Positions 17,088-25,721 of a DNA stretch of 64,000 nucleotides are shown one piece after another (the stretch's first letter is position 1; every line of letters begins with the position of its first letter). Below the pieces are notes generated by a model. It saw only the letters and a list, made by a program, of their open reading frames with translations, made no database searches and was not told the DNA's origin. Location: NCBI RefSeq assembly GCF_018457165.1, contig NZ_JAFMNX010000001.1, forward strand, positions 1,550,001 to 1,614,000, read 5' to 3'. The position numbers and the translations under genes were made by a program. Source of the DNA: Tianweitania aestuarii. Its GTDB lineage: Bacteria > Pseudomonadota > Alphaproteobacteria > Rhizobiales > Rhizobiaceae.

Positions 17088-17222
17088 TCACTTTTTCTTA
17101 TCAGGACGCTGAGCTAACGCCGACGCAGCGGCAGTCTTCGAGGTGTCTGACGTACGGCCGTCACGCAATGTCTTTGAGGCCGCGGTGCCAGCTTTCTTTC
17201 CAGTCTGCTCATTCTTAGACAT
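17088..17222 (-). CDS. 44-residue small ORF, Lys/Ala/Ser-rich
   Basis: Read directly from the minus strand: ATG at 17222, stop TGA at 17090-17088, product beginning MSKNEQTGKKAGTAASKTLR and ending ALAQRPDKKK. It is hydrophilic, basic and without Cys or aromatic residues. AGGAG lies 6 nt before the ATG (the in-frame ATG at 17228 would touch the site, so 17222 is preferred), and an AT-rich leader precedes it. I recall comparable short 'TGK...AAS.L...' proteins annotated as hypothetical in proteobacteria, but cannot verify a family. It lies between repeats, and its 3' end abuts repeat B copy 1. Confidence 0.65.
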   Translation of the reverse strand: MSKNEQTGKKAGTAASKTLRDGRTSDTSKTAAASALAQRPDKKK

Positions 17223-17424
17223 CTTCATCTCCTTTGATGAACATGAAGAACGTCGATGAAGCACACTAGTTGCGTCAGATCCGGCACAAATTGCGATTTT
17301 ATCCTAGCACCTTACTACATGTTGTAATTTTCCATGTAAGCCGGAGGTGAAAGGCTTCCAGGCTCTCTGCTCAAACACGAGCTGATACGTTGAAGTCTTA
17401 GCGACGGGGACGATGTAGGCGTGA

Positions 17425-17564
17425 CCTTCTCCTCTTGTGGGAGAAGGTGTATCGACGCGTCAGCGGCGGGTCGGTTCACGCGTGCGGCGGTGTGGGTGCC
17501 AAGCTGGAACACCCCTCATCCGACTTCGCTTCGCTCAGCCACCTTCTCCCACAAGGGGAGAAGG
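17425..17564 (+). repeat. Repeat B, full copy 2 (140 bp, hairpin-ended)
   Basis: The left end 17425-17447 and right end 17542-17564 are 23-nt sequences that are inverted copies of each other, and each is itself a hairpin (CCTTCTCC-type arm, 5-nt loop, GGGAGAAGG). The interior carries GACGCGTCAGCGGCGGG and AAGCTGGAACACCCCTCAT. Same length as the copy at 17768-17907. No coding potential. Confidence 0.88.
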
Positions 17565-17646
17565 GAAGAACCGCACCTTCCCCGCTTCGTCATCCTCGGG
17601 CTCGTTTCCGAGGATCCATGCCGAAACAGGACGAGCCATGTGCAAC

Positions 17647-17754
17647 GGCTGATCGGCACCGTTGGCGATGCGGGAGCGGTCCAGGCATGGATCCTCGGGT
17701 CTGCGCCTCCGCTTGCGCTGCGGCTCCGCCCAAGGATGACGAAGGTGTGGGACG
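17647..17754 (+). repeat. Repeat A, copy 2 (108 bp)
   Basis: Direct-orientation copy of 16813-16920, the same length to the base. It sits in the gap between two full copies of repeat B. Confidence 0.85.
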
Positions 17755-17767
17755 GTGGAGTGCGTGG

Positions 17768-17907
17768 CCTTCTCCCCTTGTGGGAGAAGGTGGATCGACG
17801 CGTCAGCGGCGAGACGGATGAGTTTTTGTCCACCGGCATAGCCAAGCTGGAACACCCCTCATCCGACTTCGCTGCGCTCAGCCACCTTCTCCCACAAGGG
17901 GAGAAGG
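17768..17907 (+). repeat. Repeat B, full copy 3 (140 bp, hairpin-ended)
   Basis: Same structure as 17425-17564: end hairpins at 17768-17790 and 17885-17907 in inverted orientation, with the same core. The interior differs from copy 2 in its middle third, while the ends are almost identical, which argues for selection or mobility acting on the ends. Confidence 0.88.
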
Positions 17908-17919
17908 GACGAGCGCACG

Positions 17920-18798
17920 TCACAGATCAAGTTCAGTCTGTGCGCCATAGGCCCTGTTGTACAGCCTCAGAAATTCAGCTTTGCTACTGGAAGCTCTTAA
18001 TAGGGCCATTACACCCACCAATTGCGCTTTAAAATGTTCGAGACCAATTCCGTCAGTTAGTAGCTGATGGTGACGTTGTTTTCGCTGCCAATTTGAATCG
18101 GCGGGATTCCGTTGATCTAAGGCAGGCAAAACGGGCTTGGGAAGATGCTTGTAGATAAGCTGCCGCACAAGCTTACCAGCATAACGTGGACCACGGCTGC
18201 CGCTGGTGTACTTCCAGCCATACACCCGAAACAACTCCTTAAAAAAATCGTTCGGCACTGACTTTAACCACGGACGATGTTCAGCACGAACGTAGGCTTC
18301 AAGTATGCGCCTTAATTCACCCTCTTCCCGAACTTTCTGAAATCCGGTTGTTTCGTCAACGAGAGCAACGATCCCAACGACAGTTAGACCGGAGAGTATC
18401 ACCTCGCATTGATGCGCGATGAAAAGCTGCTGTTCTTGCAAAATGCCGAGACGTGCCGCGCTAACAACAGCCTCACAAATGGCAGGTAGCGCCTGAGCCT
18501 CAACACCGTAAGCAATGTGCCCGGTAACCGGCTTCCTGAACCGAATTGGCTTTGCGAGTAAATCTCGCACCTGCGTGCTTACGACTCGCGCTAAGCGACT
18601 TCCGGAAACAAAGTGCTCAAGCCTTGTCTTCCCTGCAACCATCGACCCGCCTTCAGCAAGGCCGATTGCACGTTGAATGTCAGAGTAAAGGAGAACGCGT
18701 CTACCATCATCGAGTACGTAGCACTCAATGAGGATCTCCCCGATCCTCAAGGGCTTTTCGGGGGATCCATGCTTAGTAGAGTAAGTTGCTTCCAACAT
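17920..18798 (-). CDS. P63C domain-containing protein (phage/mobile-element type)
   Basis: A 292-residue protein whose central part (about residues 125-225) reads as the P63C domain: QLFIAHQCEVILSGLTVVGIVALVDETTGF, then RRILEAYVRAEHRPWLKSVPNDFF and RVYGWKYTSGSRGPRYAGKLVRQLIYKHLP. Such proteins are found in prophages and integrated elements; the function is unknown. There is no signal peptide or membrane helix. Base composition is visibly AT-richer and codon use less GC-biased than in the neighbours, supporting transfer. It lies 77 bp downstream of nrdJ on the same strand with a perfect palindrome between, and its stop is 12 bp from repeat B3. AAGG lies about 9 nt before the ATG. No other phage gene is present, so it is an isolated cargo gene or remnant. 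Confidence 0.8.
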   Translation of the reverse strand: MLEATYSTKHGSPEKPLRIGEILIECYVLDDGRRVLLYSDIQRAIGLAEGGSMVAGKTRLEHFVSGSRLARVVSTQVRDLLAKPIRFRKPVTGHIAYGVEAQALPAICEAVVSAARLGILQEQQLFIAHQCEVILSGLTVVGIVALVDETTGFQKVREEGELRRILEAYVRAEHRPWLKSVPNDFFKELFRVYGWKYTSGSRGPRYAGKLVRQLIYKHLPKPVLPALDQRNPADSNWQRKQRHHQLLTDGIGLEHFKAQLVGVMALLRASSSKAEFLRLYNRAYGAQTELDL

Positions 18799-18838
18799 GT
18801 TTTCTGCCTTTATTTGATCATGATCTGTTCCATAAGCA

Positions 18839-18864
18839 ACTTACGGCCAAACTTGGCCGTAAGT
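18839..18864. promoter_or_regulatory. Perfect 12-bp palindrome between nrdJ and the P63C gene
   Basis: ACTTACGGCCAA / AC / TTGGCCGTAAGT. Perfectly symmetrical, without a T-run on the nrdJ-sense strand, so it can be either a terminator-like hairpin for nrdJ or an operator for the downstream P63C gene. Confidence 0.55.
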
Positions 18865-18875
18865 ATTCCTTTGCC

Positions 18876-21800
18876 TCAGCTGCAGCCGCTCGTGCTTCCG
18901 CACGTATCGCACTTTTCGCAGGTGCCGTTTCGCACCATCGTGAAGTTCTGGCATTCCGAGCAGCAGTTGCCGGTGTAGCCTTGCATCAGGGCCTGGGCGC
19001 GGCGTTCGGTGGCGAGCGCTTTGGCGTCGGCGGCGTCCTTGGCGGCGGCGTCGGTGAAGGCGGCGCTGGCGGGGGAGATGTCCGCCTGTGCTTCTTCCTC
19101 GAACTCCATCTGCTCGGCCAGATCAGCCTGACGCTCTTCGTAGTCGCGGCGGAAGGCCGAGGGCTCTTCCTGAGCGAGCGTCTTCAGCGCCGTGACGGCC
19201 GCACCGATAGCACGCACGTTGGACGTGTTGGCGGCAACCGGCGCGGTGCGGGCAGCAGGCGTTGCCGACGGCGCGGCCGAACCGACTGCGCCCTGCCCGG
19301 CTCCGACCGATGCCTTGGAGCCTGCCGAAGCCGAACCCTTGGCGCCGGTCTGCTCAGCCGAGCCACCCGAAACCAGAACCGGCTTGTGGCCGCGCATCAG
19401 GCCGCGGGAGTAAGGCGACACCTTGCCCTCGTTGATGCCCTTGCCGAGCGTGGTGTTGGAGAAATCCGACACGTCGACATGCGCAAGATCGTTGCGGCCG
19501 AGATAGGAGATCGCCAGCTCGCGGAACACGTAATCGAGGATCGACGTCGCGTTCTTGATCGCGTCGTTGCCCTGCACCATGCCGGCCGGCTCGAAGCGCG
19601 TGAAGGTAAAGGCCTCCACGAATTCTTCCAGCGGCACGCCATACTGAAGGCCGATCGAGATCGCGATGGCGAAGTTGTTCATCATCGCGCGGAAGGCAGC
19701 ACCTTCCTTGTGCATGTCGATGAAGATCTCGCCCAAACGGCCGTCATTGTATTCGCCGGTGTGGACATAAACCTTGTGGCCACCGATGACCGCCTTCTGG
19801 GTGTAGCCCTGGCGACGGTTCGGCATCTTTTCGCGATCGCGCACCAGCTTCTCGACGATGCGCTCGACGATCTTCTCGGTGACCTGCGTGGCCTGAGCCG
19901 CCGCTGGCGCCTGCAACAGCGCTTCGATCTGCTCTTCGACCTCGTCCTCGTCATCCGAGATCAAGGACGCGTTGAGCGGCTGCGAGAGCTTGGAACCATC
20001 GCGGTAAAGCGCGTTGGCCTTGAGCGCCAGCTGCCAGGACAGGAGGTAGGCGTTCTTGCAATCGTCGACGGTGGCGTCGTTCGGCATGTTGATCGTCTTG
20101 GAGATCGCACCCGAAATGAACGGCTGGGCCGCCGCCATCATGCGGATGTGGCTTTCCACGCTGAGATAACGCTTGCCGATCTTGCCGCACGGATTGGCGC
20201 AATCGAACACCGGAAGATGCTCTTCCTTCAGGAAGGGTGCTCCCTCGAGGGTCATCGCGCCGCAAACATGAACGTTGGCGGCTTCGATGTCCTTGCGGGC
20301 AAAGCCCAGCGCCGGAAGCATCTCGAACGAGAAGTCGTTGAGCTGCTCATCCGTGAAGCCGAGCGCTTCCTTGCAGAAGTCTTCGCCGAGCGTCCACTTG
20401 TTGAACACGAACTTGATGTCGAAGGCCGACTTGAGGGCTGCGTTGACGGCAGCGATCTTCTCGTCGGTGAAGCCCTTGGCCTTGAGCGAACCGGGGTTCA
20501 CGCCGGGCGCCTGGTTCAGGTTGCCGTGGCCGACCGCATAAGCCTCGATCTCGGCGATCTGGCTTTCCGAATAGCCGAGCGTGCGCAGCGCTTCCGGAAC
20601 GGCGCGGTTGATGATCTTGAAGTAACCGCCGCCGGCGAGCTTCTTGAACTTCACGAGCGCGAAATCGGGCTCGATGCCGGTGGTGTCGCAATCCATGACA
20701 AGGCCGATCGTGCCGGTCGGCGCGATCACGGTTGCCTGGGCGTTGCGGTAGCCGTGGAATTCACCAAGCGCGATGGCGCGGTCCCAGGCGTCACGAGCAC
20801 GCTCGGCGAGCTCGGTCTGCTTGAGATCGGAGGCAACCAGCGGAACCGGGTTCACCGACAGCTTTTCGTAGCCGGTGGATTCGCCATAAGTGGCGCGGCG
20901 ATGGTTGCGCATGACGCGCAGCATGGCTTCGCGGTTGCGGACGTAATCGGGGAAGGCACCGAGTTCGCGCGCCATCTCGGCCGAAGTCTCATAAGCGACG
21001 CCGGTCATGATCGAAGTCAGCGAAGCGCAGATCGCGCGGCCTTCCGGCGAGTCGTAGGGAATGCCGGAGGTCATCAGCAGGCCGCCGATATTGGCGAAGC
21101 CGAGGCCGAGCGTGCGGTACTCGTAAGACAGGCGGGCAATCTCCTTCGACGGAAACTGCGCCATCATGACCGAGATTTCGAGCACCATCGTCCACAAGCG
21201 AACGGTGTGCTCATAAGCCTGCACGGCGATCGTGCCATCTGAATTGCGGTACTGCAGCAGGTTGATGGAGGCCAGATTGCAGGCCGTGTCATCAAGGAAC
21301 ATGTATTCCGAGCACGGGTTCGACGCACGGATCGGACCAGCCGCCGGCGAGGTGTGCCAGTCGTTCATCGTCGAGTTGAAGTGCAGGCCCGGGTCAGCCG
21401 ACGCCCAGGCGGCGTAGCCGATCTTTTCCCACAGGTCGCGGGCCTTGAGGCTGCGATGAACCTTGCCGTCGGTGCGGCGGATCAGGTTCCACTCGCCATC
21501 GGCTTCAACGGCGCGCAGGAAATCATCCTTGAGCGAAACCGAGTTGTTGGAGTTCTGGCCCGAAACGGTGAGGTAGGCTTCCGAATCCCAGTCGGTGTCG
21601 AAGGTCTTGAAGTCGATTGCCGTCTGGCCCTGGCGCGCCATCTGGATCACGCGCTTGACGTAGTTTTCCGGCACCGCGTTCTTCTTGGCGGCCTTGATCT
21701 CGCGCTTGAGCGCGGGGTTCTTGGCGGGATCGAAGCAATCGCCTTCCGGACCTTCGCAGTTGACGCAGGCCTTGACGATGGCGTCGAGGTGACGCTTGAC

Positions 21801-22739
21801 GATCTTGGAGCCGGTCACGAGCGCCGCGACCTTCTGCTCCTCGTTCACCTTCCAGTCGATATAGGCTTCGATGTCGGGGTGATCGGCATCAACAACCACC
21901 ATCTTTGCCGCGCGGCGCGTCGTGCCGCCCGACTTGATGGCACCGGCTGCGCGATCGCCGATCTTGAGGAAGGACATCAGGCCCGACGACTTGCCGCCGC
22001 CCGACAGGCGCTCGCCTTCGCCGCGCAGATGGGAGAAGTTCGAGCCAGTGCCCGAGCCATACTTGAACAGGCGCGCTTCACGCACCCACAGATCCATGAT
22101 GCCGCCTTCGTTGACGAGATCATCGCCCACGCCCTGAATGAAGCAGGCATGCGGCTGCGGGTGTTCGTAGGACGACTTGGACTTGGTCAGCTTGCCCGTG
22201 AACGGGTCGACATAATAATGGCCCTGCCCCGGACCATCGATGCCATAGGCCCAATGCAAGCCGGTGTTGAACCACTGCGGGCTGTTCGGCGCAACGCGCT
22301 GGGTGGCGAGCATGTAGGCGAGTTCATCGCGGAAGGTGGCCGCGTCGTCTTCGGACGCGAAATAGCCGCCCTTCCAGCCCCAATAGGTCCAGGTGCCGGC
22401 CAGACGATCGAACACCTGGCGCGCATCGGTTTCGGAGCCATAACGCTCGTCTTCCGGCAGTTCGGCCAAGGCGTCGAGATCGGCGGTCGAGCGCCACAAG
22501 AAGGACGGAACGTCGTTTTCCTCGACCTTCTTCAGGCGAGCCGGAACGCCGGCCTTGCGGAAATACTTCTGCGCCAGAATGTCGGCCGCGACCTGGCTGA
22601 ACTGCGCGGGCACGTCGATGTCGTCGAGGCGGAAAACGATCGAACCATCGGGGTTCTTGATTTCCGAAAGCGCTTTGCGGAACGCGATCTCCGCATAAGC
22701 GGACTGACCGGGCTTGGTGAAATGCCGTGCAATGCGCAT
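18876..22739 (-). CDS. nrdJ: Vitamin B12-dependent (class II) ribonucleotide reductase
   Basis: Reduces ribonucleotides to deoxyribonucleotides using adenosylcobalamin to generate the thiyl radical; active with or without oxygen. The 1287-residue protein is the long alphaproteobacterial type. Visible features are an N-terminal region with [19 protein letters not shown], the substrate/radical region with [30 protein letters not shown] and [43 protein letters not shown], a linker of low complexity (Ala/Ser/Gly-rich, about 1155-1215) and a C-terminal zinc-ribbon-like tail (CCSECQNF...[14 protein letters not shown]) with the redox cysteines. GAAGGGA precedes the ATG. The promoter carries an NrdR-box-like palindrome. 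No cobalamin riboswitch is visible in its leader. Confidence 0.97.
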   Translation of the reverse strand: MRIARHFTKPGQSAYAEIAFRKALSEIKNPDGSIVFRLDDIDVPAQFSQVAADILAQKYFRKAGVPARLKKVEENDVPSFLWRSTADLDALAELPEDERYGSETDARQVFDRLAGTWTYWGWKGGYFASEDDAATFRDELAYMLATQRVAPNSPQWFNTGLHWAYGIDGPGQGHYYVDPFTGKLTKSKSSYEHPQPHACFIQGVGDDLVNEGGIMDLWVREARLFKYGSGTGSNFSHLRGEGERLSGGGKSSGLMSFLKIGDRAAGAIKSGGTTRRAAKMVVVDADHPDIEAYIDWKVNEEQKVAALVTGSKIVKRHLDAIVKACVNCEGPEGDCFDPAKNPALKREIKAAKKNAVPENYVKRVIQMARQGQTAIDFKTFDTDWDSEAYLTVSGQNSNNSVSLKDDFLRAVEADGEWNLIRRTDGKVHRSLKARDLWEKIGYAAWASADPGLHFNSTMNDWHTSPAAGPIRASNPCSEYMFLDDTACNLASINLLQYRNSDGTIAVQAYEHTVRLWTMVLEISVMMAQFPSKEIARLSYEYRTLGLGFANIGGLLMTSGIPYDSPEGRAICASLTSIMTGVAYETSAEMARELGAFPDYVRNREAMLRVMRNHRRATYGESTGYEKLSVNPVPLVASDLKQTELAERARDAWDRAIALGEFHGYRNAQATVIAPTGTIGLVMDCDTTGIEPDFALVKFKKLAGGGYFKIINRAVPEALRTLGYSESQIAEIEAYAVGHGNLNQAPGVNPGSLKAKGFTDEKIAAVNAALKSAFDIKFVFNKWTLGEDFCKEALGFTDEQLNDFSFEMLPALGFARKDIEAANVHVCGAMTLEGAPFLKEEHLPVFDCANPCGKIGKRYLSVESHIRMMAAAQPFISGAISKTINMPNDATVDDCKNAYLLSWQLALKANALYRDGSKLSQPLNASLISDDEDEVEEQIEALLQAPAAAQATQVTEKIVERIVEKLVRDREKMPNRRQGYTQKAVIGGHKVYVHTGEYNDGRLGEIFIDMHKEGAAFRAMMNNFAIAISIGLQYGVPLEEFVEAFTFTRFEPAGMVQGNDAIKNATSILDYVFRELAISYLGRNDLAHVDVSDFSNTTLGKGINEGKVSPYSRGLMRGHKPVLVSGGSAEQTGAKGSASAGSKASVGAGQGAVGSAAPSATPAARTAPVAANTSNVRAIGAAVTALKTLAQEEPSAFRRDYEERQADLAEQMEFEEEAQADISPASAAFTDAAAKDAADAKALATERRAQALMQGYTGNCCSECQNFTMVRNGTCEKCDTCGSTSGCS

Positions 22740-22957
22740 CGTTCGTCCCTTCGACGTCGTCGTCTAGATATGGGGCCCGTTGTCCGGCTTGGCGCCGCAA
22801 ACGATCAAGGCCACCCTTTGATCCCGAACCGGCATCGCTGCCGATCCATCTCACCCAATGCGCGAAGCCTCGCTTCACGCGCACAACTGAACTCTCTGGC
22901 AAACCAGCCACGGCTTTCAAGCGCTAGGGAGCGATTCCCCTCGGCACCGATGCCATG

Positions 22958-22980
22958 GCGATCATCTAGTGGATGATCGC
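22958..22980 (-). promoter_or_regulatory. Perfect hairpin in the nrdJ 5' leader
   Basis: GCGATCATC / TAGTG / GATGATCGC: a 9-bp stem with a 5-nt loop just downstream of the predicted nrdJ promoter. It could stabilise the transcript or be an operator. Confidence 0.5.
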
Positions 22981-22983
22981 TAC

Positions 22984-23010
22984 AGAGTACACCACATATA
23001 GTGTTTTCAA
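22984..23010 (-). promoter_or_regulatory. nrdJ promoter with NrdR-box-like palindrome
   Basis: The 16-bp palindrome ACACCACATATAGTGT (22989-23004) matches the NrdR consensus ACACWATATATWGTGT at 14 of 16 positions. It lies between a minus-strand -35 TTGAAA (23005-23010) and a -10-like TACTCT (22984-22989), spacing 15. NrdR is the ATP/dATP-sensing repressor of ribonucleotide reductase genes, so position and sequence fit. A second tandem box, common elsewhere, is not obvious. Confidence 0.7.
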
Positions 23011-23384
23011 CTGGTAAATGCGACTTACCGTCGGTTCTTTGAACGCACCGAAACATACACCGTACTGCTACCCATACGGTTGCTGCCGTGCTCCATCTAA
23101 TGAGCTATTTCAGACTTGTGGACGGACCAACAAACGAGGCCAGTCACGCCATTTACGCAAGCGCATGAATCATTAAGCACCCCCTTCGCAGGCACGGTCA
23201 ACGATTCGTTTCCGGCAAATAGCCGGCACAAGATATTGATCAAAAGAGTGTGGATAACGGGGATGCTTGCTCCATCCCGCTTGGCTCCAACGGCAGCTCA
23301 AGCCGGCGGCCGGGAAAAGCCAGCCGCTTCAAATCTTTGCTGGAGCGACTTCCCAAAACGGGCTCGCCGGGACACAACCAGAAG

Positions 23385-25076
23385 ATGTTTTGCCAATGCA
23401 ATCACAACCCGGCATTCCCCCAAACCTCCCGTAGCCGGGTTGAACGATCCTCGGCCTATGGCATCGCGGTTCTGCTGGCGCTCGTTCTGGTGATCTACCT
23501 TTATCCCGCGTCTTTCGTGCTCGGCACAAGCGGCTCCTTCGATCAGGGTGATTCGCCTCAACATGTCAGCGGATGGCTGCTGTTTGCCGCTGACGACTGG
23601 CGCTTTCCGCTTCTTCTGACGCAAAGGTTTGCGCCCCCGGAAGGGTTGCCGATCTTCCTGACCGACAGCATTCCGCTGGCGGCACTCGTGTTCAAACCCT
23701 TTGCCCCGCTGCTGCCGGAAGGCTTTCATTATCTTGGGCTTTGGCATGTCGGCTTGCGGTTCGGGCAAGCCCTGGCAGCGGTTTATCTGGTCCGCGCTCT
23801 CGGCGCGCGTGACGCGCTCAGTGCGTTTGCGGCCGTGGGCCTTGCGCTGCTTTGGCCAGCCAACCTGGCGCGCATCGAGCACACGGCGCTCGGCACGCAT
23901 TGGCTGCTTCTGCTTGGGCTCGGGCATTATTTCCGCGCGCGTCACTGGTCCGTCTTCAAGGCCGCAACGATCTTCACTGTGACGACGAGCGCTGCCCTGC
24001 TCGTCCACCCCTATCTTCTGGCCATGATCCTGCCCATCCAGATCGCCGAGGCGGTGGACAGGAGTTGGCGTATTCGCAAATGGCGGAAGCCGGCGACCGG
24101 TTTGGCAGCAAGCCTGGTCTGGCTTGCAGCGCTGGCTTTCGTGATGGGGTATTTCACCGCTGGCTCCAATCTCGACGGCGGGTTCGAGATCTATTCCATG
24201 AACCTGCTCGCGCCGTTTTGCGGCGGCGACATTCTCCGTTGCATCGTTCCGGATCCAACCGGTGGTCAGCGGGAAGGCTTCAACTATTTGGGATTGGGGG
24301 TCCTGATCGCGATCACTGGTGCATGCATCCTCTCATGGCGGCATGCCGGATCAGCGTTACGCGCGCATCCCGCGCTTGCCTGCATCATGATCGGCTTCGT
24401 GATCTATGCTTTGTCGAGCCGGGTGTGGCTCGGCGACTGGAAGCTGTTGAGCTACAAGATTCCCTATCCTACCACGGTGCTGACGGAGACGTTCCGCTCA
24501 TCCGGGCGCTTCTTCTGGCCGGTCGGCTTGCTCCTGATGGCGACGGCCGTAGCGACCTTGGCGCGAAGCGGACGACGCTGGATGCCGGCCCTGCTGGTCG
24601 GCCTCGTCGTTGTTCAAGCCGTCGATACGCGATCCCTGCTGCAAAGCGTGCAAGCGCATGCCAGCCAGCCACCCTTGTACGACTTCAGCCAGTGGCGCGC
24701 AGCGCTGCCCGCCATTCAAGCGATAGAGGTGTACCCGGCGTTCGGCTGCCCGGAGTTGACGAAACAGCCCTATTCCTTCATGCAGCGTCTAGCTGGTGAG
24801 ATCGGTGCGACGATCAACACCGGTTATCTGGCGCGATCAAACAACACCTGCGAAGCGGTGGTCGATCACCAGCCACAGCCACTCGCTGCCGGTCGCTTGC
24901 TTGTTTCTTTTGCCGATGCCGGACGCTTCCCACAGCCCGCCATCATCTCCCAAGCCATCGCAGCCGGCTCCTGCCGCACGATCACCCTTCGCGATCAGGC
25001 CGTCCTCATGTGCAGCAACGATCCCGGCGTGAACTGGGATGCACTCGGGTCCATCGTGCAGCCTGCACGCCCTTGA
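23385..25076 (+). CDS. DUF6311-like polytopic membrane protein
   Basis: A large inner-membrane protein (563 residues from ATG 23385) with about ten transmembrane helices and a periplasmic C-terminal domain of about 130 residues holding several Cys (FGCPELTKQ, NNTCEAVV, GSCRTI, LMCSND). The loop after helix 1 has GTSGSFDQGDSPQHVSGW, and later NLLAPFCGGDILR...GREGFNYLGLG-like segments occur. These resemble the DUF6311 family, whose topology is like GT-C glycosyltransferases; sugar transfer is possible but unproven. The frame can start at GTG 23250, but the first 45 residues of that version look non-native. It converges with the NUDIX gene, 4 bp apart. Confidence 0.75.
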   Translation: MFCQCNHNPAFPQTSRSRVERSSAYGIAVLLALVLVIYLYPASFVLGTSGSFDQGDSPQHVSGWLLFAADDWRFPLLLTQRFAPPEGLPIFLTDSIPLAALVFKPFAPLLPEGFHYLGLWHVGLRFGQALAAVYLVRALGARDALSAFAAVGLALLWPANLARIEHTALGTHWLLLLGLGHYFRARHWSVFKAATIFTVTTSAALLVHPYLLAMILPIQIAEAVDRSWRIRKWRKPATGLAASLVWLAALAFVMGYFTAGSNLDGGFEIYSMNLLAPFCGGDILRCIVPDPTGGQREGFNYLGLGVLIAITGACILSWRHAGSALRAHPALACIMIGFVIYALSSRVWLGDWKLLSYKIPYPTTVLTETFRSSGRFFWPVGLLLMATAVATLARSGRRWMPALLVGLVVVQAVDTRSLLQSVQAHASQPPLYDFSQWRAALPAIQAIEVYPAFGCPELTKQPYSFMQRLAGEIGATINTGYLARSNNTCEAVVDHQPQPLAAGRLLVSFADAGRFPQPAIISQAIAAGSCRTITLRDQAVLMCSNDPGVNWDALGSIVQPARP

Positions 25077-25080
25077 AGCC

Positions 25081-25566
25081 TCAGGCTGCTTGGCGCTCAA
25101 CCGCTGTTGGCGAGAAAGCGTGGATCATGGCGGCGAGTTCGGGTTCGCGGACGTTTGCGGCGGCTTGTGTTTGGCTCATCCAGCGGCGCTCTCGCTGATT
25201 GCGCTCGCGCCAGGTCTTGGCGACGGCCTGCACGGCGAGCGGATAGACCTGAACCTCGTAGGAGATGGAGCGGTCGGATCGCTTCTCATACCGGTAAGAG
25301 CCGAGTGTCTGCTGCGCAATCGTGCCGGTGATGCCGGCCTCTTCGCCGGCTTCGCGCGCCGCAGCATCGCACAAGGCTTCGCCGGGTTTGGGCCAGCCTT
25401 TCGGCAGGATCCAGCGACCGGAGCCGCGGCTGGTGACCAGCATGATCTCGATTTCGCCACCTGAGCGACGCCACGGCAAGGCTGCGACCTGAAGCCGGTG
25501 TGCCCGGCCACCGAACAAACGCTGCCACTGCATCATCAGAAAGTGCCTCGCTCTCGCTGCCGGCAT
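25081..25566 (-). CDS. NUDIX hydrolase
   Basis: A 161-residue protein with a perfect Nudix box, GWPKPGEALCDAAAREAGEEAGI (Gx5Ex7REUxEExGU), binding the metal for pyrophosphate hydrolysis. The preceding strand VTSRGSGRWILPKG is typical of the diphosphoinositol-polyphosphate/diadenosine-polyphosphate hydrolase-like subgroup. The substrate is not fixed by sequence. The start is put at ATG 25566; the frame is open to 25713, but that part is Pro/His/Arg-rich and unlike the family. Cytoplasmic. Confidence 0.9.
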   Translation of the reverse strand: MPAARARHFLMMQWQRLFGGRAHRLQVAALPWRRSGGEIEIMLVTSRGSGRWILPKGWPKPGEALCDAAAREAGEEAGITGTIAQQTLGSYRYEKRSDRSISYEVQVYPLAVQAVAKTWRERNQRERRWMSQTQAAANVREPELAAMIHAFSPTAVERQAA

Positions 25567-25721
25567 TGCTGTCTCTTTCCAGGCTTCAGCGGAACGCTCG
25601 GGCTCGGATATGAACCTTGCATCTGGCGTTTCAACTGGGCGTGCCGCATGAACGGCGTGCGGACCACGAGGATGGGCGCAGCCAGCTTGTGCGTGGCTGA
25701 TGTGACTGCACACCGGGAGAG

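Larger units (their letters stand above)
17223..17919. other. Intergenic region with repeats B2, A2 and B3
   Basis: A 697-bp stretch. 17223-17424 is unique, AT-rich sequence upstream of the small ORF, with an inverted repeat CTACATG ... CATGTAA at about 17326-17340 and a possible -10-like GGATAAAAT on the minus strand. The rest is repeat B2, an 82-bp spacer, repeat A2 and repeat B3, ending 12 bp before the P63C gene. No gene is supported. Confidence 0.7.
22740..23384. other. Divergent intergenic region between nrdJ and the DUF6311 gene
   Basis: About 645 bp. It contains the nrdJ leader (22740-22983) with one perfect hairpin (22958-22980), the NrdR-box-like site (22989-23004) and the region upstream of the membrane-protein gene. 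Open frames in 23116-23384 exist on both strands but lack family features; the one from GTG 23250 is in frame with the downstream gene. Confidence 0.6.

Noticed and set aside
17315-17512. 65-codon minus-strand frame between the small ORF and repeat B2
   Set aside because: Half of it is repeat B sequence read through; no ribosome-binding site and no conservation argument.
16813-17907. CRISPR-like array
   Set aside because: The repeats are 108 and 140 bp, irregularly spaced and with palindromic ends; there are no short regular repeats with unique spacers and no cas genes.
18786-21242. An 818-codon open frame on the plus strand inside nrdJ
   Set aside because: Antisense shadow of nrdJ; it has no conserved motif and the nrdJ frame is unambiguous.
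22740-22983. Possible cobalamin riboswitch before nrdJ
   Set aside because: No B12 box (GCCACTG) and no CCCGCAACTG core on the nrdJ-sense strand of the leader.
23250-23384. N-terminal extension of the DUF6311 gene from GTG 23250
   Set aside because: The extra 45 residues are Ser/Pro/Arg-rich with no hydrophobic or family-like segment; ATG 23385 leads directly into the first helix, though this start is not proven.
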